A DNA stretch of 64,000 nucleotides from Salticus scenicus (taxonomy: Eukaryota > Arthropoda > Arachnida > Araneae > Salticidae): the NCBI GenBank assembly GCA_963930645.1, contig OZ005653.1, positions 115,740,259-115,804,258 of the forward strand, written 5' to 3'. Positions 55,315 to 64,000 of the stretch are shown in pieces (position 1 is the stretch's first letter; each line of letters starts with the position of its first letter). A program made the translations under genes and the position numbers. The notes beneath the pieces are model-generated. The model ran no database searches. It was not told the DNA's origin and saw only the letters and a program-made list of their open reading frames with translations.

Positions 55315-57231
55315 ATGGGTAGAAAGGGGAAAACAAGGGCGAATACCGCCGAAAAGAGTGCGTTGTTCACAAAATCTAATGGAGTGATAAAATTTGAAAA
55401 TGTTATTAGAGAAATAGAATTTATAAAATCGAAGGTCAATGATTGCGATAAAAGCGATCAAGCCAGATTAAAGATCCTAAAAGATAAGGTAAATGTACTG
55501 GAGGTTAAATTCGAGGAAATAGTTACAAATTTTTCCGAAGAGGAAAACTATGAAAACTTTGAAGAAGTGATGAAAAATCGGGACATTCTGTTGGATTTGT
55601 CTGTAGTGTTGGAGAGTAAATCGCAATCAAATACCCCAAATGTAAATAATGATGCACGTACCAAACCAGGGACTTCTGTTAATTCGCATATTAGTCTTCC
55701 CAAACTTGAAATTCCTTATTTTTACGGGGATAATGAATCTTGGTTGTCATTTAAAAATTTATTTAAATCATCTATTCTGGAAAATGACAGCCTTAGTGAG
55801 GTTAAAAAGCTACAATACCTCCAATCGTGTGTAAGAGGTATTGCATCAAAACTTATTCGTGGATTTTCGTTACAATCGGAAAATCTTAAACACTGTTGGG
55901 AAATTCTTACTCAGCGCTACGAAAATAAACGTCAATTAGCTATAACTCAAATAAATAAAATCTTTTCAGCAAAAGTAAACAAAGCGGATGATCCTAAATC
56001 GTTTTTCAATTTAATAGATACTTGTAACGAAGCGGTGCGAAATTTATCGACCCTAGGATTGGAATCTAATCATCTTAGCGATCTTATTCTTATAAATTTC
56101 ATGATTTCAAAATTGGACTCATCCGTTAGGCATAGGTTGGAGCTCAGTCTAGAGAATACGCAAACTATTCCCGATTTAAATTCGTTTCGTACATTCATAG
56201 AAAGGGAGGTGTCGAGTCAAACAAAACTTGAAAATAAACCAGGAATGTTTAAGAAGCCAGTAGAAGGTAGTAGTGTAAAAAAAATTTGTGTCAATAATTC
56301 AATAATAGTCAAAGAAAATAAATGCGTCGCCTGTTCTCAAGTACATCAATTGTTTAAATGTCCCAAATTCAATCGAATTAGTGTTCAGTAGCGAAGGGAC
56401 TTAGTTAAATCAAAATCACTGTGTGAAAATTGTTTGCGAACTAATCATCAAGTGCGTCAATGTAGAATTAATATTAAATGTAAAGTATGTGCAGGTTCAC
56501 ATCACACTCTTCTGCACATTTATGCACAGAATTCTGCAGATCAGGGAGGCGGCCTTGTTACTACGTCGGTGGCCAATAGTTCACAATCTAATGCAAATTT
56601 TAATAACCAAAAGGTGTTATTGGCTACTGCCCTTATAAAGGTTAGGTCACCTAACGGCAAAATTATTCAATGTCGGGCGTTAGTTGATAGTGCCTCACAA
56701 AATAGTCTTATAACAAAGGAGTGCGTTGAGAAGCTAAATTTGCCTTTGTTTGGCACTTCTCATCGACTTGTAGGCATAAACGGTCTTTCCGCAGAAACTG
56801 TTTTAAATTTTACGGAATTCTCATTCTCGCCATATTTCGCTAACGAGTATAGGAACTTGAAAGCGCTAGTAGTAAATAGGGTTACTACCCCTCTGTCAAA
56901 TTTCCGGGTGAAAACGACGTCTTGGCCACATACAAAAAATCTTCAGTTAGCCGATATGAATTTCTTCAAGCAACAACCAATCGAAGTATTATTAGGCGCA
57001 GATATTTTTGCGTCACTAATTTGTGGCACACCAGTATCGGGAAGGCCAGGAGAACCATCTGCCATTCCCAGTTCACTTGGTTACTTACTCAGTGGCCCCC
57101 TCTCAAGGGATGGAATGGAACCAGAATCAACATATAGCTCCTCGTTACATTGTGTGAATATAAACGATTTTTTTGACAATCAGCCAATAATATCTTCTAA
57201 GAGTGAAACCGAAGCCGATCCGGCAGAGTAA
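55315..57231 (+). pseudogene. BEL/Pao gag, zinc knuckles and protease
   Basis: ATG 55315 (MGRKGKTRANT) opens 358 codons with the BEL gag core (SLPKLEIPYFYGDNESWLSF, LQSCVRGIASKLI, CWEILTQRYENKR, FRTFIEREVSSQ) and the first Cys of a zinc region (CVACSQVHQLFKC). TAG at 56389-56391 interrupts. The same frame resumes with CENCLRTNHQVRQC (a CX2CX4HX4C knuckle) and CKVCAGSHH. The protease reads ALVDSASQNSLI, so the usual DSG is DSA, and IEVLLGADIFASLI follows. A second in-frame TAA lies at 57229-57231. Protein for particle assembly and processing; dead in this copy. Confidence 0.8.
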
Positions 57232-60200
57232 CTATATAAATCTTCCACCAAGCGCAACCCCGAAGGTCGTTATGTGGTGAAATTACCCCTCCATGATGAG
57301 ATAGATTTAGGTGAAAGTGCCAACTGTGCACTAAAAATGTTTAAAAGGCTTGAAAATCGATTTGTTCAGAACCCTTATCTCAAACGGGAATACTGTAAGT
57401 TTATGTGTGAAAACTCTGACTTAGGTCATATATGACTCTACTAAGAGCTGAGGAACTTAACAGTCAACCCAATTATTATATGCCCCATCATGGAGTTATT
57501 AATGAAAATAGTAGCACTACCAAACTACGAGTAGTGTTCAATGCGTCGGCCGTAACTACAAATGGCAAATCCCTGAACTCTAACTTGCATAAAGGGCCCA
57601 AACTCCAATCCAGCATTTTTAGCAATCTAATTAGATTTCGTTTAAATAAAGTCGTCCTCTCGAGTGATATCGAAAAAATGTTTCGACAAATTCTAGTCGC
57701 AGAGCCTGATACAGACTTTCAAAGAATATTTTGGAGGGCCAATGTTTCAGATCCACTCAGAGTGTATAAATTGAATACAGTTACCTATGGCACAGCCTGT
57801 GCACCATTTTTAGCCCTGCGTACCATATTACAGCTATTAAACGATGAAGAACCCAATTTTCCCGTAGCGGTGCAGGCTGCCCGCAACAACCTGTATATGG
57901 ACGATTTCCTTGGAGGGGCTGAAACAATCGAAACCGCTCAATCTTTGGTCACATACCTTCAGGCATTATTTAATGCTGGGGGCTTCAAGCTGCGAAAATG
58001 GGCTTCAAATTGTGTGGAAGCTCTAGTTCAGGTCCCAGAAGCTTTAAAATCAACAAATCAGGAATTATCCTTAAACCCCGATCATTCCCAACGTATTTTA
58101 GGACTAAACTGGAATTTAATATCGGATACCCTACAGGTTGGAGTTAACACCGAAGAAAGCGTAAAATCCAAAAGACAATTATTGTCCGTAATTGCACGCA
58201 TCTTCGACCCTTTGGGTCTGTTATCCCCTGCCACTATTCTTTTAAAATTGCTACTACAAGATGTTTGGAAGCAAAAACTTGGTTGGGATGATCCTTTACC
58301 ACCAGACATTCAAAACAGGTGGAACGAATTTTATGAAAAAATTGCTTCCTTTAAGGCCATGTCAGTACCCAGATTTTTAGACCTGAAATCCGAACCTATT
58401 TACCAGATTCTGGGATTTTGTGATGCGTCAACAAAGGCATATGCTGCCGTAATTTATATACGCCCAAGTCAGAACTCATCTTTAAAATTGATTGCAGCTA
58501 AAACCCGTGTAGCTCCTTTAAAACCCATTACTTTGCCTAGGTTGGAGCTATGCGCGGCTGTATTACTATCGGAACTTTTGTCAGTCGTCCAGAGCTCGCT
58601 GGATTATCAGGTTGAGGAAATTCTCCTATGGACAGACTCAACAATCGCCCGTAGTTGGATCTTAAATCCACCCTTAAAGGGCAATACATATGTCCTACAC
58701 CGAGTAAACAAAATTAGAGCTCTCACAGAACCAACATCATGGCATCACTTACCAAGCAAACACAACCCAGCTGACTGTGCAACTCGTGGGTTGTTACCAA
58801 ACAAATTACAAACATTTGCCTTGTGGTGGTCTGGACCTGATTGGCCAAAGATCCAGGTCTCAGAGCACGATTCAGAAATGTCGACCTCAGTCAAATGTAC
58901 AGTTGTGAAAACTCCAAGTCTAATAGAGTCAAACCCAATGAATGACTCCATGATAGACGACTTGGTTTCAAAATTTTCATCAAGTACAAAACTTTTTCGT
59001 GTAATTGCATTTATGAAGCGATTTATAAATAATAGTAGAAATGCTACAAAATTGAAAGGACCAGTCTCAGTACAAGAAATTTCAGAAGCTAGAAAAATTG
59101 TTATTAAATTCGTCCAACAAAGGTCCTTTGCTTCAGAAATCGCCCTTTTGCAGCGCGGCCAACCCGTTGCAAACAGCAGTAAATTAAAATCTCTCAATGT
59201 GTTTCTTGATTCAGAAAATCTATTGAGAGTGGGAGGTAGAATTAACAAAAACATCAGTCTGCCCTATGATACTAAACATCCAATACTCATACCTAAAAAT
59301 CACCCTTTTACATCGACATTAATAAGACATTTTCACACGTATAGTCTTCATGGAGGTGTCGACCTAGTATTAAATCTCATTCGCCAGTCTTACTGGATTC
59401 CTGATGGTAGATCCACTGTGAAAAAAGAGCTTCGTAAATGTGTCACTTGTGCCAAAGTCCAAACGACCCCAATTCAACAACTTATGGGCGACTTACCCAG
59501 TGCAAGAGTCAACCCTTGTAGACCATTTCAACATGTCGGATTTGATTATGCAGGTCCTATAGAAATTAAGTGTGTCCATAAACGAAAAGGTACAAAAATT
59601 AAATCTTATATACAGTCTTTTTATTTGCATGTGTAACAAAGCAATTCATCTCGAATTGGTCACTAGTTTATCGACAGAAAATTTTTTATATGCTCTACAA
59701 CGATTCATCGGGCGTCGCGGCTATCCTTCGGACATATACTCTGATAATGGGCGCAATTTTGTGGGTGCCAATGCCCATTTAAAAGGGCTAGTAAAGCTTT
59801 CAACAAGCAACCCTATTCAAGACTTTGTTGCAAATAGACAAATTCATTGGCATTTTATGCCACCTTACGGGCCTAACTTTGGCGGCCTATGGGAATCTTT
59901 CGTTAAATTGGCTAAACGCCATTTAATTAAAGCGTGTAAAGGCAGTTGCCTATCGTTTGAGGAGTGTGCTACGATTCTCACAACTATTGAGTCTTGCTTA
60001 AATTCACGACCCTTAGTCCCACTTTCCACCGAGCCCAATAATTTCTTAGTACTTACACCAGGACACTTCTTAATTGGGGCTACGCTTCTCCAGCTTCCTG
60101 AACAATCTCTTAACCAAACTAATCCATTTTGTACCAGTTTTTCTTCCAGATGGAAACTCCTCCAGCAGATCAAGAGGCAATTTTGGAGCACCTGGGCAAA

Positions 60201-60251
60201 GTCTTATTTGACTTCACTCCAGTCAAGAGAAAAATGGAAGAGCGGTGATAC
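57232..60251 (+). pseudogene. BEL/Pao pol: RT, RNase H, integrase (truncated)
   Basis: After the TAA at 57229 the frame continues VVKLPLHDEIDLGES to a stop near 57433, then shifts to 57432-59636. RT motifs: LRVVFNASA, LSSDIEKMFRQI, YGTACAPFLALRT, and catalytic YMDDFLGG (codons 155-158 of that ORF). RNase H: FCDASTKAYAAVIY, ELCAAVLLSEL, LWTDSTIARSW. Integrase: HGGVDLVLNLIRQSYW and CVTCAK (zinc), FDYAGPI, then after a frameshift near 59610 YSDNGRNFVGA and the PYGPNFGGLWES block. The C-terminal end is lost where the hAT element begins (KWKSGDT). Confidence 0.85.
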
Positions 60252-60370
60252 CAGGGTTGCAAAAAACCCACCTGCCCAAAAAAACCCGCCCGGGTTCTTT
60301 TGGGTAAAACCCACTCTAAAAAACCCAATAAAACCCGCACAAAAGCGGGTTTTATTGGGTTTTTTAAAAT
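60252..60370. promoter_or_regulatory. hAT terminal repeat and subterminal AAACCC motifs
   Basis: Starts CAGGGTTGCAAAAAACCC. About nine AAACCC or GGGTTT hexamers on both strands occur within 120 bp, including the hairpin AAAACCCGCACAAAAGCGGG. Probable transposase-binding region. Confidence 0.6.
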
Positions 60371-60743
60371 TAGTGACAGTTTTATTTCATATTCAGCATT
60401 TTTTATATTAGATTTTATCCCTTGTATTTAAAAAAAAGTTACCCTACCTATTGAAACTTATAGTCTACCCATGAAATATATATATAAAACACTGAGGCAA
60501 TTTCTTTTCTGCCCATGCCAATGATTGTTTTGTTTACAATTGGCAATGGCCTCGAGTAATATTACGGGAAAAAAAGATAATGTTACAAAATACATTTTAA
60601 AATGTTACATCTTCATCCAAATAACTACGAAAATTGAGCACAAATTATTACTAAATATCGTTACATTTTATTAATTTTTTTTTTTTTTTTACATTTATCT
60701 ATGATGTAACTTTAATGTATCAAAATCAAAACATCCATTTAAA

Positions 60744-62501
60744 CTAGTCACTTTCACATTCAGGTTCACTGGTACTGGTACTTCCATTTGTTAGTCTTAA
60801 ATGTCGATGAATTTTAACCAATTTTACAGTTTTCTCTAGTCCTAATCTATTTCTAAGTTTTGACCATACAAGTCCACATGTGGAAAACACTCGTTCCAGT
60901 GAAGCAGAGCTTGCCGGACACTTATTTAGTCCTATTATAAACTGGCAAAAATCCTTCATATTTTCATCACTACTAACACGCATTTCAACTAATTTCCACC
61001 ACTGTGCTCCACTGAATTTTTTAATTACATCGTCATTAAACATGCTTTGGGGAAATATCTTAGGGTCTTTTAATTTGTAACTCATGAGGGGAATTAACCA
61101 TTTAGGGTGTTCTCGTTCTAGCCAATCTTCAGCTTTTTGCAGCATATCTTGGTTTAATCTTTTTCCTGCATATTTAGGATCCATTGCATATGCTAAATAA
61201 TGAATGGGTAGAAGAGCTTGTCCCATCCTCTTATCAATTTGCTTTCTGTAAGCAGAAAGATTTTCACTTTGAAATATATCGAGCCATAGCTCAACAGCTG
61301 TAGATATATTCGTCTTTTCTGATTGAATAATATTTAAAGCATCTCTCAGTTCTGCTAATTGCTTCTGCATATGCAGTGCTTCTTTATAGATTGCCACATT
61401 GTCCAAAATTCGAACGATATTTTGAGGAATTTCCACTAAATCTTCAGTAGATATTTCTACATATGTATGATAATTTTTCACATATGTATCAATACAAGCG
61501 ATTTGTGAATTCCAACGTGTTGCATTGGGTAACTGTGGTACTAGACCACCCTTCTCCTTCAACAAACCATGTGGTTGATGAGTATTACGAAAATATTTTT
61601 GTACTTCTGCTACATGCTTTAGGATATCTTTATTTGTAATTTCGTCAGCTAGGAGATTAATATAATGAGCAGAGCATCCATAAGATACAATTCCCTTGTA
61701 CTTCTCATCGATAATTTGCCTGAGTTTCACCATTTTATTTTCATTGTCAGTACAAATTGCAAAAACTTCTACACCCATATTTTTCTTGCAGTGTTCAATA
61801 GCCTTTTCAGCTAATTCAGCACAATATTCAGCTGTTTTTTTATTACTTTCACAGTCAATGGCATTTAAAAGAAATGAAGTTTCACCTGTATGGATACAGT
61901 TTGCAAGTACTGCATCCCTATTTACATTTGACCAACCATCCAGTAATAATGTAACAGTGCTTGTATTTTGCATTTCTTTCTGAATTTCTTCTTCAATATT
62001 TTGATGTACTTCATCTAATAATTTTCCTCCTAAATCAGTGCGAGTAGGGCCAGAGTAACCTGGTCGTAAAGCTGTTATCATATCTTTAAACTCATTAGTT
62101 GAAGCTCCATTGAAAGCAATATTGTTTGCATAAAAAAACTTGGCGACTTTTAAATCCAAACTGTGTTTCAGAATGTCACTTGTGCTAACACTATAATCAT
62201 TCATCATTCGTTGCCGCTTATTTTTGCAGCCTATACTTATTTCATTATTTCTTTCAGTTTCAGATGGAAATATTCTACTTGTAGACTCATCAGAGGCCAA
62301 ATCACTTACATTGTTCAAAAGCACATTGTTTTTTGAATTGCATCTTTTCAAACATTTGCTTAAGTGTGCTCTGATTCTCTCAATTTTAGCACTTATTTCC
62401 ATTTTACAGTGATTGCAGATACATTTTCCTTTGTTCTCAGTGTCTAATTTAGTCACTTCCAACCATTCTGGAGCACTTTTTCTACCAGATCCAGTAGACA
62501 T
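60744..62501 (-). CDS. hAT transposase, intact
   Basis: 585 codons without a stop, starting MSTGSGRKSAPEW at 62501. The N-terminal BED-type zinc finger has CICNHC (residues 28-32) and H46-C50. A DUF659-like region contains LLLDGWSN (Asp188) and ICTDNENK (Asp252). TRW is at 328-330. The C-terminal hATC dimerisation domain has SASLERVFSTCG (Glu536) and SKLRNRL. Asp188, Asp252 and Glu536 are the likely catalytic triad. The enzyme cuts the element out and reinserts it with 8-bp duplications. Length and domain order are normal. An intact frame inside a decayed BEL element suggests recent arrival. A domesticated host gene is less likely, because a terminal repeat and binding motifs sit 0.5 kb downstream. 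Confidence 0.85.
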   Translation of the reverse strand: MSTGSGRKSAPEWLEVTKLDTENKGKCICNHCKMEISAKIERIRAHLSKCLKRCNSKNNVLLNNVSDLASDESTSRIFPSETERNNEISIGCKNKRQRMMNDYSVSTSDILKHSLDLKVAKFFYANNIAFNGASTNEFKDMITALRPGYSGPTRTDLGGKLLDEVHQNIEEEIQKEMQNTSTVTLLLDGWSNVNRDAVLANCIHTGETSFLLNAIDCESNKKTAEYCAELAEKAIEHCKKNMGVEVFAICTDNENKMVKLRQIIDEKYKGIVSYGCSAHYINLLADEITNKDILKHVAEVQKYFRNTHQPHGLLKEKGGLVPQLPNATRWNSQIACIDTYVKNYHTYVEISTEDLVEIPQNIVRILDNVAIYKEALHMQKQLAELRDALNIIQSEKTNISTAVELWLDIFQSENLSAYRKQIDKRMGQALLPIHYLAYAMDPKYAGKRLNQDMLQKAEDWLEREHPKWLIPLMSYKLKDPKIFPQSMFNDDVIKKFSGAQWWKLVEMRVSSDENMKDFCQFIIGLNKCPASSASLERVFSTCGLVWSKLRNRLGLEKTVKLVKIHRHLRLTNGSTSTSEPECESD

Positions 62502-62517
62502 TTTATTTTATCAAATT

Positions 62518-63890
62518 AACTTACTATATATTAACTAATATATAATCACACTTAAAATAATCTAATAAATCTTAGTAACAAAATAAAATAAAAATCCACT
62601 AGGTACTATATGTAGATGTGGTTATATACAGAGAACCATGTGCTCACACACATTCTAAATGTTTCTCTAGAAGTAAACAATGACACTTCACTTCACTTCC
62701 CTTCCATAAGCTAGCTGGTCCATGGAGGAAGTTCCATGGAGGCTGCATGCTTCAGTACATGGAGGCATTATGTAAAGGTTTATTAAACTGTATTGCCACA
62801 CTCTACATAGTTTGTCTGCACACGGCCAGACTCGATCGACGCTTTGGCGGCCTGGCCAATTCTTGAGAAATCCATTGCTCCCGCGGAATCAAATTTTAGT
62901 TCCTCTAAACGACGCAGGAGAAAGTGGCGCTGTCTACCCACCACACGAGAGGGAGGGAGATTTGCAATAGTTGTTTATGTTTACATGCAATATTTTGTCA
63001 ATATTTCTGTCAAATTTTAGTTGATATTTTTTTTAAATCAAGGTGGTTTGTTGTTGTGTTCCGTTTTCTTCTACTTCTAGGAATAAACCGACCGGCATAT
63101 CTTTTCATGAATTTCCATGAAATGCCGAATTAAGAAGACAGTTTTTTTTAAACTAATTTTTTTCTTTTCTTTTTTTTCTTTCCAAAAAATTCAAAATTTT
63201 TATTCTATTATCCATTCTTTAATTGGAATTTATAAATTATTTTTATCTAAACGATTTTTACATTTAATTAATTTTATTTCAGTTGTAATCTTACTACAGA
63301 GAAGACTTTAGTCATGTGTGACTGTCTGGCTGCATTAAAAGTTATATATGACCCTCCCCCCCCCCCCAAAAAAAAAAAAAAAAAAATTCTTTATCATTAT
63401 GGGTATGGCCTATGGGACCAAATTTTTTAAAGTGCGATAGCATCTAAACGTCTTATTCAATTAAGCTGAAAATTTATATGAATATTATAAATCACTGTTG
63501 CACTAAATATAAGCATTTTGGTGAATCTAGCATTTACAGGTTTTTTACAGGGACACAACGAAAAATTCTTTATCGTTATGATATGGGCTTAAAGTTCAGT
63601 ATAGCGTTAAATAAAACATCGTGTAATATAAGGAGAAAAATACTCAAACACTCTATTATGGTTTTTTTCTTTTTTGTTTGTTTAACAACTCCTCTTTCTT
63701 TACTTTATCTACAAAACTGTTAATTACTCAATGTTCGGAAAGTCGAGTGGAGTCACTCCAGATTTTTTTTTTTAATTGTAAATGGAGTTTTTTTTTTTTT
63801 CTTTCCCTAGTTCATTAAATTAAGGATTTTTGTGTTATTAAGTTAATTTATTATCATTAAATTGTAGAAAAGGCATGTTAGATTTAACAT

Positions 63891-63921
<31 letters not shown>

Positions 63922-64000
63922 TGTCAACTCACAGTAATCCTAGTACTATTACCATTAACTTCATTTTAATGAAAACTCAATACTGCTATTATGGAATATT
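62518..64000. other. hAT 5' region, GC-richer patch, then AT-rich spacer
   Basis: 62518-62815 is probably upstream sequence of the transposase gene. 62815-62960 is GC-richer with CpGs (GACTCGATCGACGCTTTGGC, CCCGCGG, GACGCAGG, GTGGCGCTG) and could be a promoter-like patch or another repeat. Then come T-runs, a C-run/A-run junction at 63355-63386 and an A-run at 63895-63920. ORFs here show no motif. Confidence 0.4.

Larger units (their letters stand above)
54246..60251 (+). mobile_element. BEL/Pao LTR retrotransposon, 3'-interrupted
   Basis: Begins about TGTCGGGGAGG after (AAAT)n. It has a 1.07 kb leader (LTR plus untranslated region), gag, zinc knuckles and protease, RT, RNase H and integrase, in the BEL/Pao order. 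A hAT element cuts the integrase gene at 60251. No 3' LTR is visible in the window, so 5' LTR limits cannot be fixed. Two stops and two frameshifts make it inactive. Confidence 0.85.
60252..62517 (-). mobile_element. hAT transposon with intact transposase gene (one end found)
   Basis: CAGGGTTGC at 60252, typical of hAT termini, interrupts the BEL integrase gene. The 8 bp before it are GGTGATAC. The subterminal zone (60260-60370) is packed with AAACCC/GGGTTT motifs, as hAT transposases bind. The transposase gene follows on the minus strand. I found neither a matching GCAACCCTG end nor a second GGTGATAC up to 64000, so the right limit given is only the transposase start. Confidence 0.7.

Noticed and set aside
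58745..59254. 169-codon minus-strand ORF
   Set aside because: Shadow of the BEL/Pao pol gene; no motif.
62815..62960. Host gene promoter/CpG patch
   Set aside because: GC-richer than its surroundings, but no adjoining exon or core promoter motif could be supported.

Overview
This window reads as AT-rich, gene-poor nuclear DNA from an arthropod, and a chelicerate such as a spider is my best guess. The evidence is indirect: the retrotransposon families (Ty3/gypsy, BEL/Pao, Penelope-like), Tc1/mariner, hAT and piggyBac-type DNA elements, tRNA-derived SINEs, long A/T homopolymers, (TA)n/(ATT)n/(AAAAT)n microsatellites, and no recognisable host exon. Nothing looks bacterial: there are no operons, ribosome binding sites or CRISPR arrays.

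Layout. 1-1207 holds old repeat sequence. 1208-7547 looks like one 6.3 kb insertion: it has inverted tRNA-Thr-like arms at both ends and a perfect 12-bp direct repeat outside them. Inside are a 107-bp-arm palindrome, a broken conserved protein fragment, three diverged tandem units with a probable solo LTR, and a roughly 1 kb inverted-repeat element that recurs at 39.9-41.0 kb. 7725-9419 is a Penelope-like insertion (GIY-YIG endonuclease end, hammerhead-like motifs) with a 13-bp target duplication. 10.6-12.5 kb holds small inverted-repeat elements of piggyBac, mariner and pogo type. 13.5-14.1 kb is a 333-bp direct duplication.

14148-18558 is the most unusual object: a complete LTR element with about 98% identical LTRs and a PBS resembling tRNA-Leu. 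It encodes a DEK-like nuclear-protein ORF, a gag, and a zinc-knuckle/protease ORF that runs on into an acidic tract, a coiled coil and an RRM-like domain. It has no reverse transcriptase, RNase H or integrase, so it must move in trans. 19.9-24.1 kb carries two decayed Tc1/mariner transposons. 26398-32943 is a nearly full Ty3/gypsy element with about 99% identical LTRs but a gag frameshift, two in-frame stops and an altered RNase H residue.

33-45 kb is mostly AT-rich spacer with 148-bp, 432-bp and 68-bp repeats, plus BEL and gypsy gag fragments. 45-51 kb has nested MITEs and SINE-like repeats. 51.7-53.0 kb is a dead mariner, 53.46-53.95 kb an 81-bp satellite-like array, and 54.2-60.25 kb a BEL/Pao element with several breaks. 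A hAT element with an intact 585-codon transposase (60744-62501, minus strand) cuts into the BEL integrase gene. No host gene can be supported. The coding sequences are all mobile-element genes acting for their own elements; the hAT transposase and the three ORFs of the 14-18 kb element are the least damaged.
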